Positions 13,281-20,527 of a stretch of DNA of 20,571 nt are shown here, in pieces; position 1 is the first letter of the stretch; each line of letters starts with the position of its first letter. Below the pieces are notes generated by a model. That model was not told the DNA's origin. It did not search any database and saw only the letters and a list, made by a program, of their open reading frames with translations. This DNA comes from an uncultured Oscillospiraceae bacterium (GTDB taxonomy: Bacteria; Bacillota; Clostridia; Oscillospirales; Oscillospiraceae): positions 1-20,571 of the forward strand of contig CAAFLF010000028.1 in NCBI GenBank assembly GCA_900763685.1, in the 5' to 3' direction. Position numbers and translations under genes: made by a program.

Positions 13281-14530
13281 CTGCCTTCCTGGAAACAAAA
13301 GCGATAAACCTCGGGGTTTAAGGGGCAGAGCCCCTTCACGTTCTCCGAATGACGGCAGCGCAGAAACGGAGAAAGCCATGGCTAAGAATACACACTTAAC
13401 CCTCAGCGACCGAATCGCCATTGAGGTCAGTCTCAGAGAGCGGAAAAGCTTTTCCGCCATTGCGGAAGAATTAGGGAAAGACCCTACAACCATTTCCAAA
13501 GAGATCCGCACCCACATCAAGCTCAAACAAGCCGGAGGATACAATCCGTGCGTTATCCGCAAGGATTGCAAGCACTACGGCGATTTGTGCCACCCCTGCA
13601 AGTTCACCTACGGAAAGCCTTGTCACTCTTGCTATCAGACCGAGTGCTTTGAGGCATGCCCTGACTTTCAGCAGTTGCAATGCTCCAAACTAAGCAAACC
13701 GCCCTATGTTTGTAACGGCTGTCAGCAGCGCATAAGCTGTAAATTGGAGCGTCATCTTTACGAAGCAAAATCCGCTCAGAAAGAATATGAAGCGACCCGC
13801 AGCGAGTCCCGACAAGGTTTTGCTGTAACATCGGCAGAGCTGGATCGGATCGACCGAATCATCTCCCCGCTGATTAAGCAAGGGCAATCCATTTACCAAA
13901 TCTGCGTGAATAATGCGGATGAAATCATGCTGGACGAAAGAACCATCTACAACTATGTGGATGCCGGACTTCTGTCTGTGGGAAACATTGATTTGCCCAG
14001 GAAAGTACGCTACAAAGCGCGCGGGAAGAAACCATCTGTACGGGTAGACAAGCAGTGTCATCTGGGTAGAACCTACGAGGACTTCCTTGAATACACCGCG
14101 GCCAATCCAGATACTCCTGTTGTTGAGATTGACTCTGTAGAGGGACGCAAAGGCGGTAAGGTGCTGATGACAGTGTTCTTCCGCAACTCGAATCTCATGT
14201 TGGCATTCTTGAGAGACCGAAACTCTGCACGGTCTGTCACGGAGGTTTTTGAATGGCTGTACGAAACTCTTGGACACGAACAGTACTGCCGTTTGTTCCC
14301 AATTATCCTGACAGACAGAGGCAGCGAATTTACTGACCCCGTATCCATTGAGTGTACCAAATTCGGAGAAATACGGAGCAGGGTTTTCTACCGCGATCCA
14401 CAGCGCTCTGACCAGAAAGGCGGCTGTGAAGTCACCCATGAGTTCATTCGCCGAGTCCTTCCCAAGGGTACATCCTTTGACCACTTACAGCAAAGCGACA
14501 TTCTGCGTATGATGAGCCACATTAACTCAT
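13281..14530 (+). mobile_element. IS30-family insertion sequence, 3'-truncated
   Basis: The transposase and its leader are present, including a small hairpin (AAGGGGC-AGA-GCCCCTT, near 13319-13335). The 3' part of the transposase and the right end are missing: homology stops at MMSHINS, about 14530, where the sequence becomes a different gene. No matching terminal inverted repeat or target duplication could be found, so the left boundary is approximate. Confidence 0.7.
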
Positions 14531-14556
14531 TTTGCTTGCCCTGTTCCTTCTTGTAA
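13378..14556 (+). pseudogene. IS30-family transposase, C-terminally truncated
   Basis: A 392-residue frame for a DDE transposase that would cut and paste an IS30-type element. The N-terminal helix-turn-helix (DRIAIEVSLRERKSFSAIAE, PTTISKEIR) recognises the element's ends. Residues 58-121 contain eleven cysteines (C64 to C121), a Cys-rich insert seen in this transposase branch and possibly metal-binding. The catalytic residues appear as D252 (VVEIDSVEG), D313 (ILTDRGSEF) and E351 (SDQKGGCEVTHEFIR). After MMSHINS (378-384) the usual IS30 ending of about 45 residues is replaced by FCLPCSFL and a stop. The truncated C-terminus and lost right end suggest the element cannot move by itself. ATG 13378 has CGGAG upstream. 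Confidence 0.85.
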
Positions 14557-14642
14557 TTATCCCACGGATCATGCGGCGAAGGAGATTGGCGGCAATCAGA
14601 CATATTTTGAACCAGAAAATGCAGAACAAGGAGAACATTGAA

Positions 14643-14867
14643 ATGAAAGAGTTGGCAAAACGGTTTATCGGAGAAGAGTGCATCATTTATACGATCACTT
14701 CAAATGACGGCAGCGTACAGGGATTGATAAAAGAAATTGATGACGGCGGTATGGTCATAGAGAAGAAGACGGGCGAACTGGAGATCATCAATCTGGATTT
14801 CGTCACCCGTATCCGGCAGTATCCAAGAAAGAAGAACGGGAAGAAAAAGGACATCGTACTGGACTGA
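14643..14867 (+). CDS. DUF6897-like small protein, 5'-truncated at the IS30 junction
   Basis: A 74-residue cytosolic domain (MKELAKRFIGEECIIYT, then VQGLIKEIDDGGMVIEKKTG, then IINLDFVTRIRQYPRKKNGK). It resembles a small conserved Clostridia domain I remember as DUF6897; function unknown. ATG 14643 has AAGGAG 9 nt upstream. In the same frame, sequence from about 14532 encodes a membrane-like helix and basic stretch (LALFLLVIIPRIMRRRRLAA) that probably belonged to the original, longer protein. The original start is gone because the IS30 fragment abuts it. The present product could be the short form, or a longer one from a TTG codon at the junction. Confidence 0.6.
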   Translation: MKELAKRFIGEECIIYTITSNDGSVQGLIKEIDDGGMVIEKKTGELEIINLDFVTRIRQYPRKKNGKKKDIVLD

Positions 14868-14910
14868 AATCAACGAATCTGCTGAAATAACGCTGTACGG
14901 CACACGAAAA

Positions 14911-14939
14911 ATGCGTTTTGCCGCTTGCGGGTAACGCAT
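14911..14939 (+). terminator. Weak hairpin after the truncated gene
   Basis: ATGCGTT (14911-14917) and AACGCAT (14933-14939) enclose CCGC-TT-GCGG. It lies 43 bp past the stop codon, but no real T-run follows; it may be a processing or pausing site only. Confidence 0.3.
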
Positions 14940-15004
14940 TCGCTGTTTGTGGGGAGGACATTTTACCAAGGCCGTGCTATTCTTTTCTTCGGAGGTACAT
15001 AAAA

Positions 15005-15541
15005 ATGGATCAAATGAAGATAGGAAAATTTATTGCTGCCCTGCGGAAAGAGAAACGCTTGACGCAGGAGCGGCTCGGAGAAAAGCTTGGCGTGACCAAC
15101 AAAACCATTTCCCGCTGGGAGAACGGCAACTATATGCCCGATGTTGAAATGCTGTCGCTGCTTTCAAAGGAATTCGGTGTAAGCATCAACGAGCTGATAA
15201 GCGGCGAACGGCTTTTAGCGGAGGACTTCAAGAAGGCCGCGGACAATAACCTTGTTACGGCGCTGAACAACAGCACCTTTGCGCTGAAAGAAAAGATAGC
15301 GTTTTTTAAGAAAAAATGGCGCAAGGAACACACTTCAACAATTATTGTATGTGCGGTTGCATGGATCGTTTTAATTGTTGCGTTGAAAATTCAGGGAGTT
15401 GAGATATATCTCTGTGGCACCGTTGGCGGTCTGCTTGCCGTGCTTTTTTATGTGGTACTGTATAACCGCATGATGGCGTATGTGGAGAACCACGCATATC
15501 AGGCAACGCCAGACAAGGAAACCGAAACGAAAGACACCTGA
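15005..15541 (+). CDS. XRE-family regulator with two membrane segments
   Basis: A 178-residue protein. Residues 5-65 form a Cro/CI-type helix-turn-helix (IGKFIAALRKEKRLTQERLG, then TNKTISRWENGNYMPDVEML, then FGVSINELISGERL). A charged linker follows, then hydrophobic segments at 111-129 and 132-153, leaving a short acidic cytoplasmic tail. Membrane-tethered XRE regulators of this shape are common in Firmicutes beside transporter or bacteriocin-immunity genes and are thought to sense membrane stress. GGAGGT lies 8 nt before the ATG. Base composition is clearly lower in GC than the genes beyond 16130, in line with acquisition. No intact target gene follows. Confidence 0.88.
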   Translation: MDQMKIGKFIAALRKEKRLTQERLGEKLGVTNKTISRWENGNYMPDVEMLSLLSKEFGVSINELISGERLLAEDFKKAADNNLVTALNNSTFALKEKIAFFKKKWRKEHTSTIIVCAVAWIVLIVALKIQGVEIYLCGTVGGLLAVLFYVVLYNRMMAYVENHAYQATPDKETETKDT

Positions 15542-15573
15542 TAGTACCCAAGCACCCAAAATGAGGAGGACGG

Positions 15574-15648
15574 ATGGATGAAAGCATGATAAAGAAACAA
15601 AAAGAAAATTATACTCTGCATCGAAATAGCCGCTTATCGGTTTTATAG
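15574..15648 (+). CDS. Possible 24-residue gene fragment after the XRE gene
   Basis: GAGGAGG sits 4 nt before an ATG that opens a 24-codon frame (begins MDESMIKKQKENYT). The spacing after the XRE gene and the ribosome site look like the start of a co-transcribed second gene that is now cut short. It could equally be chance; no family can be assigned to so short a piece. Confidence 0.25.
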   Translation: MDESMIKKQKENYTLHRNSRLSVL

Positions 15649-16130
15649 TTTTGCGAGGTATTTTACATAGCCGCGAATATGTACGCTCCACAGCGAACCG
15701 TATTCGCCATGCGGCGATTCACTGTTTCGCAAAGGAACCACACAAAGGCGATAACTATTTCACCCTTTCCATTATCCTTGCCTTATAGGGCAGAAATCAA
15801 ACGATTTTCGACCCTAAGACGCGCAAAAACAGGCAGCACCCAACCGAAGCTGAGTGCCACCTGTTTTGTTGTCCAATCCTGCTTGACAGATGCCGATTTT
15901 GCGGTTTTCTCAAATTACTGTCTTATCAGCACACGGCTAAGGCCCGGAACGGTCTTATCCCACTTCAACGATTAGAATGGATCGCGAGTCCTCTGATAAG
16001 CGGGGGTGTTGTACCATGCTCCGGGGCGGGCGTCAAGGGGCTTGCCCCAAGGGGTGGGAAAAGTTCCCTCCGGCGGGATAAGGGGGCCGGGGGGCGCGTA
16101 GAATAGGGGGGCGAAATCGGCGGGGGAGGG
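15649..16130. other. Gene-free stretch at the island's right edge
   Basis: No coding sequence with a credible start was found. AT-rich sequence continues to about 15970 and then turns GC-rich. It holds a terminator-like hairpin (15826-15867) and a spaced 8-bp inverted pair, CTTATCAG (15922-15929) and CTGATAAG (15993-16000). No recombinase target could be recognised. Confidence 0.5.
15826..15867. terminator. Terminator-like hairpin in the island remnant
   Basis: AAAACAGG (15826-15833) pairs with CCTGTTTT (15860-15867), and inside, GCAC (15836-15839) with GTGC (15854-15857), separated by a 2-nt internal loop. T-runs exist on both strands. No intact gene is directly upstream on either strand. 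Confidence 0.45.
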
Positions 16131-16137
16131 ATCATGG

Positions 16138-16674
16138 ATGCGGAGAAGCTGGGACGGATGGGAGTGGGGCGGCTTCCTTTTCACGGTGCTGGCGGGGACG
16201 GGGCTGCACTTCCTCTACGGCTGGACCGGGGGGCAGGCCTGGGCGGCGGGCTTCTCGGCGGTGAACGAGTCCGTGTGGGAGCACATGAAGATCCTGTACG
16301 TGCCGCTCTTCCTGCTTTCCATGGTCCAGCTCTGCTTCCAGGGGCGGACCTCCTCCAACTATCTCGCGGCCCGGGCGGCCTCGGCCCTCTTCGGGACGGC
16401 GCTGATCCCGGCGCTGTACTATACCTATACCGGATGCTTGGGCCGGGGGTTCCTGGCGGCGGACATCGGCGTCTTCCTCCTCTCCGCCGCGGCGGCCTTC
16501 CTGCTGGACCGGCGGCTCCGGCGGCGGGGGGCCCTGGGGGACGGGTGGCAGCAGATCGCGGGGCTGCTGCTCCTCTGGGGCGTGATGTTCCTCTTCGTCT
16601 ACCTCAGCTTCCGGCCGGGGCGTATCCCCCTCTTCCGGGACCCGGTGACGGGAGGCTGCGGCATCCCGAAATAG
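16138..16674 (+). CDS. DUF6512-like membrane protein
   Basis: A 178-residue polytopic protein with hydrophobic segments at about 11-29, 52-66, 78-98, 107-123 and 139-157. The motif NESVWEHMK (43-51) following FSAV is the mark I associate with the DUF6512 family of small Firmicutes membrane proteins; function unknown. The ATG at 16138 has GGAGGG 7 nt upstream; the ATG at 16134 is in another frame. It stands alone, with a strong terminator right after it. TAGAAT at 16099-16104 could be a -10 box, but no -35 is convincing. High GC shows a return to the host-like composition after the island. Confidence 0.7.
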   Translation: MRRSWDGWEWGGFLFTVLAGTGLHFLYGWTGGQAWAAGFSAVNESVWEHMKILYVPLFLLSMVQLCFQGRTSSNYLAARAASALFGTALIPALYYTYTGCLGRGFLAADIGVFLLSAAAAFLLDRRLRRRGALGDGWQQIAGLLLLWGVMFLFVYLSFRPGRIPLFRDPVTGGCGIPK

Positions 16675-16681
16675 CGCGGCG

Positions 16682-16714
16682 AGCCCCCGTCCCGGCATGG
16701 GACGGGGGCTTTTT
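16682..16714 (+). terminator. Intrinsic terminator after the DUF6512-like gene
   Basis: AGCCCCCGTCCC (16682-16693) and GGGACGGGGGCT (16699-16710) form a perfect 12-bp stem around GGCAT, followed by TTTT. Confidence 0.9.
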
Positions 16715-16789
16715 CCGGGGGGATGGGCAACGTTTGTGACCAAACGGTAAAGATTTCCGGGGAAGGGGGGCGGCGGGGAGCGCTTTTTC

Positions 16790-16818
16790 TTGACCGGCGG
16801 GGGCTTTGGCGGTATAAT
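16790..16818 (+). promoter_or_regulatory. Promoter of the XpaC-TelA-TPM operon
   Basis: TTGACC (16790-16795), a 17-nt spacer and a perfect TATAAT (16813-16818), one mismatch from consensus in all. Upstream, CGTTTG-TGAC-CAAACG (16731-16746) is a small palindrome that could be an operator, though this is speculative. Confidence 0.85.
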
Positions 16819-16875
16819 GAGTTACAGTATGGACGCCAAACCAAGCGCCCCGATGGGGCGAGAAGGAGGGAATGG

Positions 16876-17577
16876 ATGAAAGTTCGCAAATCCGCTGCGC
16901 CGTTCTACGCCGTGGCGGTGATCTGGCTGGCCTACGCGCTGCTCTTCCCCTTGTACCGGGTGAGCCACTTCCTCATCGTGGGGGTCATCTCCACTGTGGC
17001 CTTCCTGCTGCTGACGGCCCTCTGCGCCAAGACCGGCGTGCCGGAGGCGGAGAAGACGGAGAAAGCCCAGGAAAAGCCCAAGGAGGAATCCACCGGCAAC
17101 GCGGACCTGGACAAGATGCTCAAGGACGGGCGCCTGGCCATCGCCGAGATGAAGCGCCTGGACGAGAGCATCGAGGACGAGGCCGTCTCCGCCGATATCG
17201 TAAGGCTCCAGCAGGTGTCCGAGAAGATCTTTGACCGGGTGAAGGAGGAGCCGGCGAAGCTCCCCCAGATCCGGCGCTTCATGGACTACTATCTCCCCAC
17301 GACGCTGAAGCTCCTCAACGCCTATGACCGGGCCAGCTCCGCCGGCATCTCCGGCGAGAATGTGGACGCCACCAAGGCCAAGGTCTCCGGCATGATGAAG
17401 ACCATCGTTACCGCCTTTGAAAAGCAGCTGGACGCCCTCTACGGCAGCGAGGCGCTGGACATCTCCACGGACATTACCGTGCTGGAGAACATGATGGCCC
17501 GGGAGGGCCTCACGGACCAGGAGCTGAAGGCCCAGACCGTCCCCGCCCAGGATACTGACATCAAGCTGGAGCTCTGA
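16876..17577 (+). CDS. XpaC-like membrane-anchored protein
   Basis: A 233-residue protein of the XpaC family, historically named for hydrolysis of a chromogenic phosphate but of unclear function. Two hydrophobic segments (about 9-25 and 32-51) form a membrane hairpin. A charged Lys/Glu linker and a mostly alpha-helical cytosolic domain (about 75-225) follow, including the typical RRFMDYYLPTTLKLLNAYDR segment (135-154). ATG 16876 has AAGGAGG 6 nt upstream; an ATG 4 nt earlier is in a different frame. It is the first gene of an operon with a TelA-like and a TPM-domain gene. The family commonly pairs with TelA, which supports both calls. Confidence 0.85.
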   Translation: MKVRKSAAPFYAVAVIWLAYALLFPLYRVSHFLIVGVISTVAFLLLTALCAKTGVPEAEKTEKAQEKPKEESTGNADLDKMLKDGRLAIAEMKRLDESIEDEAVSADIVRLQQVSEKIFDRVKEEPAKLPQIRRFMDYYLPTTLKLLNAYDRASSAGISGENVDATKAKVSGMMKTIVTAFEKQLDALYGSEALDISTDITVLENMMAREGLTDQELKAQTVPAQDTDIKLEL

Positions 17578-17633
17578 GCTCCGTACCTTTCACAAAATCA
17601 ATTCCCGACAAGGGATGAACGGAGGAAATTACC

Positions 17634-18812
17634 ATGGAGGAAAACAAGATCCCTGAGCTGACGCTGGAACCCACCGCCGCCGCGACGGCCGTCCCCGAGC
17701 TGACGCTGGAGACCGCCATCCCCACCCCCGCCGCGCCCGCCCCCGAGCCCGCGAAGAAGGAGGCCGACCCCGTGGAGATGGACGAACGCCTTCTCACGGA
17801 GGAGGAGAAGAAGGCCGTGGAGGAGTTCTCCAAAAAGATCGACATCGGCGACTCCAACCTGGTGCTGCAGTACGGCGCCGCCGCGCAGAAGAACATCGCG
17901 AGCTTTTCCGAGAGCGCGCTGAACTCCGTCCGCACCAAGGACCTGGGCGAGATCGGCAAGTCCCTCTCTGACCTGGTGGTGGAGCTGAAGGGCTTCGGCC
18001 AGGAGGAGGAAGAGAAGAAGGGCCTCTTCGGCCTTTTCAAGAAGGGCGGCAACAAAATCGAGAGCCTGAAGGCCCAGTACTCCAAGGTGGAGACCAACGT
18101 GGACAAGATCGCCCACGAGCTGGAGCAGCACCAGGTGACGCTTTTGAAGGACGTCGCCATGTTCGACCAGATGTATGAGCTGAACCTCAAGTACTACAAG
18201 GAGCTCACCATGTACATCCTGGCGGGCAAGAAGCGCCTGGCCGCCGTCCGGGCCGGGGAGCTGGAGGAGCTGCGCAAGCAGGCCGAGGCCAGCGGCGCCC
18301 AGGAGGACGCCCAGCGCTACAACGACATGGTCCAGATGTGCGAGCGCTTTGAGAAGAAGCTCCACGACCTGGAGCTGACCCGGATGATCTCCATCCAGAT
18401 GGGCCCCCAGACCCGCCTGCTGCAGAATAATGACACGCTGATGGTGGAGAAGATCCAGTCCTCTCTCGTGAACACCATCCCCCTCTGGAAGAGCCAGATG
18501 GTGCTGGCCCTTGGCATGGAGCACAGCCGTCAGGCCACCGCCGCCCAGAGCGCCGTCACCGAGATGACCAACGAGCTCCTCAAGAAGAACGCCGACATGC
18601 TGAAGACCGGCACCATCGCCACCGCCAAGGAGGCCGAGCGGAGCATCGTGGACATCGAGACCCTGAAGCACACCAACGAGCAGCTGATCTCCACCCTGGA
18701 CGAGGTGCTGAACATCCAGCGGGACGGCGCCGCCAAGCGGAGGGCCGCCGAGGTGGAGCTGGGCAAGATCGAGGGCGAGCTGAAGCAGAAGCTCATGGAG
18801 CTGCACAACTGA
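17634..18812 (+). CDS. telA: TelA-like toxic-anion-resistance family protein
   Basis: A 392-residue cytosolic protein, about the usual TelA length. Members were first linked to tellurite resistance and more widely to envelope stress and antibiotic tolerance; the mechanism is not settled. The N-terminus is a Pro/Ala-rich tail with two PELTLE copies (6-11 and 20-25). From about residue 55 the protein is helical and coiled-coil-like. Family segments include NLVLQYGAAAQKNIASFSES, LTMYILAGKKRL, RMISIQMGPQTRLLQNND and SQMVLALGMEHSRQA. GGAGG lies about 9 nt before ATG 17634, and the gap after the XpaC-like gene is 56 bp. It is translated before the TPM-domain gene in the same operon. Confidence 0.9.
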   Translation: MEENKIPELTLEPTAAATAVPELTLETAIPTPAAPAPEPAKKEADPVEMDERLLTEEEKKAVEEFSKKIDIGDSNLVLQYGAAAQKNIASFSESALNSVRTKDLGEIGKSLSDLVVELKGFGQEEEEKKGLFGLFKKGGNKIESLKAQYSKVETNVDKIAHELEQHQVTLLKDVAMFDQMYELNLKYYKELTMYILAGKKRLAAVRAGELEELRKQAEASGAQEDAQRYNDMVQMCERFEKKLHDLELTRMISIQMGPQTRLLQNNDTLMVEKIQSSLVNTIPLWKSQMVLALGMEHSRQATAAQSAVTEMTNELLKKNADMLKTGTIATAKEAERSIVDIETLKHTNEQLISTLDEVLNIQRDGAAKRRAAEVELGKIEGELKQKLMELHN

Positions 18813-18844
18813 TCCCCACGGGATCTCAGGCATAAAGGAGCGCT

Positions 18845-20053
18845 ATGAAAGTTTTTCAGAACCGCGCGGTCGCCGCGGTGCTGATGGTGCTGGCCATCGC
18901 GGCCAGCGTGGCCATCGGCCAGGCGAAAAAGCCGGATCTCAGCGTGGAGCCCTCCACCAAGGTGGTGGGGAGCTACACCTATACCTATGACGAGGCCGGG
19001 ATCCTCAGCGACAAGACCATGGAACATATCGACGCCATGAACGCCTCCCTCTTCGCCCAGACCGGGGCGCAGATCATGGTGAAAACGGTGTCCACCACCA
19101 ACGGGAAGGACATCCTGCAGTACGCCATCGACCTGGGGAACCAGTACGGCGTGGGCGACGCGGAGCGGAACAACGGCGTCGTCATGGTGCTGGCGCTGGA
19201 CAACATCTCCGCGAGCGGCCTCCAGGGCGACTACGGCGTGGTGGTGGGCGACGGGCTCACGGACTACGGCAGCGCCTTCAGCTCGATGCAGTACCAGTAT
19301 CTGGAGGACGACTTCGCCGCCGGGAACTACGACGCCGGCGTCAAGAAGACCGTGGACGCCTTCTTTGACTGGTTCGCGGATTACTACAACGTCAGCGTCC
19401 GGGAGAACTACATCCCGGCGGTGAGCCACAACTACTCTACGGCCAGCGGCTATCACACCGAGACCACGGGCTATGTGGAGCGGTCCACCGGGAGCATCGT
19501 GGGGAGCTTTGTGACATTGATCCTGGTGCTGCTGGTGATCTGGATGATCCTGGACGCCATGCGCTGGAGCCGCTACCGGCGGCGCTACCTGCAGCCGGGC
19601 ATGGGCATCCCCACCGTGTGGTACCGCCCGGTCTTCTGGGGCCACAGCTGGTACCGGCCCCGTCCGCCCCGGCGGCCTCCCCCGCCCAGAGGCGGCAGAG
19701 GTCCCGGCGGGCCCCGGCCCCCCATGGGCGGCGGCCCCACCCCTCCCCGGGGCGGCGGACGTCCCAACCCGCCGAGAGGCGGTTCCCGGCCCACTCCACC
19801 CAGAGGCGGCGGCTCCTTCGGGGGCAGCCGGGGTTCCTTCGGCGGGGGCGGCAGCTTCGGCGGCTCCGGCCGTCCCTCCGGCGGCAGCCGGGGCTCCTTC
19901 GGCGGAGGCGGCAGCTTCGGGGGTTCCCGGGGCGGGTCCTTCGGCGGGAGCCGTGGCGGCTTTGGCGGCGGCGGGAGCTTTGGCGGCTCCCGGGGCGGAG
20001 GCAGCTTCGGCGGCAGCCGGGGCGGCGGAGGCTTCTCCGGTGGCCGGAGATAA
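18845..20053 (+). CDS. TPM-domain membrane protein with Gly/Ser/Arg-rich tail
   Basis: A 402-residue protein. An N-terminal hydrophobic segment (8-25) acts as signal or anchor. A TPM domain spans about 45-182 (YTYDEAGILSD, QIMVKTVSTTNGKDILQYA, GVVMVLALDN, YGVVVGDGLTD, YDAGVKKTVDAFFDW). A membrane helix lies at 217-238, followed by an Arg/Trp/Tyr-rich stretch and a Pro-Arg then Gly-Ser-Phe-Arg repeat tail (about 275-402). TPM domains occur in photosystem-repair proteins and in bacterial membrane proteins of unclear role, some with phosphatase-like activity. Topology suggests the TPM domain outside and the basic tail inside the cell. AAGGAG precedes the ATG at short spacing. It is the last operon gene, before a strong terminator. 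Confidence 0.88.
   Translation: MKVFQNRAVAAVLMVLAIAASVAIGQAKKPDLSVEPSTKVVGSYTYTYDEAGILSDKTMEHIDAMNASLFAQTGAQIMVKTVSTTNGKDILQYAIDLGNQYGVGDAERNNGVVMVLALDNISASGLQGDYGVVVGDGLTDYGSAFSSMQYQYLEDDFAAGNYDAGVKKTVDAFFDWFADYYNVSVRENYIPAVSHNYSTASGYHTETTGYVERSTGSIVGSFVTLILVLLVIWMILDAMRWSRYRRRYLQPGMGIPTVWYRPVFWGHSWYRPRPPRRPPPPRGGRGPGGPRPPMGGGPTPPRGGGRPNPPRGGSRPTPPRGGGSFGGSRGSFGGGGSFGGSGRPSGGSRGSFGGGGSFGGSRGGSFGGSRGGFGGGGSFGGSRGGGSFGGSRGGGGFSGGRR
19803..20046 (+). repeat. Gly-Ser-Phe-Arg low-complexity coding repeats
   Basis: Irregular units encoding GGSFGGSRG-type peptides fill the end of the TPM gene. Codons vary between units (TTC/TTT, GGC/GGG/GGA, CGG/CGT). It is coding sequence, not an array of non-coding repeats. 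Confidence 0.8.
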
Positions 20054-20081
20054 GCGGTCAAAAGCGAATACAAGCTATGAG

Positions 20082-20114
20082 AGAGGGCGTCCGGAGGGAC
20101 GCCCTCTTTTTTTT
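20082..20114 (+). terminator. Operon terminator
   Basis: GAGGGCGTCC (20083-20092) and GGACGCCCTC (20097-20106), loop GGAG, extended by one A-T pair and followed by a run of eight T. A canonical strong intrinsic terminator for the XpaC-TelA-TPM operon. Confidence 0.95.
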
Positions 20115-20199
20115 GGACCATCGGTCGCTGGGGGAGGATAGATGGTACGCCTGAGCGCCCTGTTTTCTGCTACACTGAGGGGGAAAGGAGGCGACGGCC

Positions 20200-20343
20200 A
20201 TGCTGGATATTGTGTTTGAATGGATCTGCTGGGCCTTCGGGCAGTTCCTCCTGGCGGTGGTCCTCGTGCCCATGGGGATCATTCTGGCGGGATGGCTCGT
20301 TTATATCCTGGTGATGACGATTCGGGAGTTTCGGAGGAAGTAG
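20200..20343 (+). CDS. 47-residue membrane peptide
   Basis: The frame begins MLDIVFEWICWAFGQ, has one long hydrophobic stretch (about 12-40, possibly two short helices around a Pro-Met-Gly) and ends in a basic tail (REFRRK). AAGGAGG lies 8 nt before the ATG, a very good ribosome site, and a terminator precedes the gene, so it is likely its own unit. TGC-TACACT just upstream (20168-20176) could be an extended -10 box; no clear -35. It resembles no family I can name. The shape fits small stress-membrane proteins or a type I toxin-like peptide, but nothing confirms either. Confidence 0.65.
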   Translation: MLDIVFEWICWAFGQFLLAVVLVPMGIILAGWLVYILVMTIREFRRK

Positions 20344-20397
20344 TAAGCGCCGACCCCGCCGCGGGGGCTGGCCGGGTGCCGGGGAAGCCCGGCGGCA

Positions 20398-20441
20398 TCT
20401 GGGGGTGTATTCTTTCCGAATTGAAAGAATACACCCCCAGA
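20398..20441. repeat. Large perfect inverted repeat (hairpin 1 of the cascade)
   Basis: A 19-nt arm (20398-20416) is matched without mismatch by 20423-20441 around a CGAATT loop. The ends read TCTGGGGG / CCCCCAGA. Confidence 0.85.
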
Positions 20442-20457
20442 CCCCCGAAGAAAAATT

Positions 20458-20491
20458 CTGGGGGCGTTTCGATTCCGCCCCCAGACCCCTC
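20458..20491. repeat. Inverted repeat (hairpin 2 of the cascade)
   Basis: TCTGGGGGCG pairs with CGCCCCCAGA over ten positions around a loop of about nine bases. The outer ends are the same TCTGGGGG / CCCCCAGA as hairpin 1, suggesting a duplicated element. Confidence 0.75.
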
Positions 20492-20499
20492 CTATACGA

Positions 20500-20525
20500 C
20501 CAAAGGGGGCTGAGGCCCCCTTTGG
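20500..20525. repeat. Inverted repeat (hairpin 3 of the cascade)
   Basis: CCAAAGGGGGC pairs perfectly with GCCCCCTTTGG around TGAG. It lies directly before the terminator hairpin. Confidence 0.8.
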
Positions 20526-20527
20526 AA

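Noticed and set aside
13267..13377. Upstream in-frame extension of the IS30 transposase
   Set aside because: It would start inside the terminator stem without a ribosome site; the ATG at 13378 begins the typical N-terminal sequence of the family.
15922..16000. Spaced 8-bp inverted pair CTTATCAG / CTGATAAG as possible element ends
   Set aside because: Eight bases at this spacing can occur by chance, and no recombinase or matching far end was found.
15972..16184. Minus-strand 70-codon frame at the island edge
   Set aside because: No Shine-Dalgarno site, Pro-rich composition, and it overlaps the start of the better-supported DUF6512-like gene.
17598..18833. Minus-strand frame opposite TelA
   Set aside because: Leu/Gly/His-rich mirror of helical coding sequence, with no ribosome site or family.
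19803..20046. Repeat-like block that might be read as a CRISPR or minisatellite array
   Set aside because: Units are irregular and in frame, encode a Gly/Ser/Phe/Arg tail, and lack constant repeats with unique spacers.
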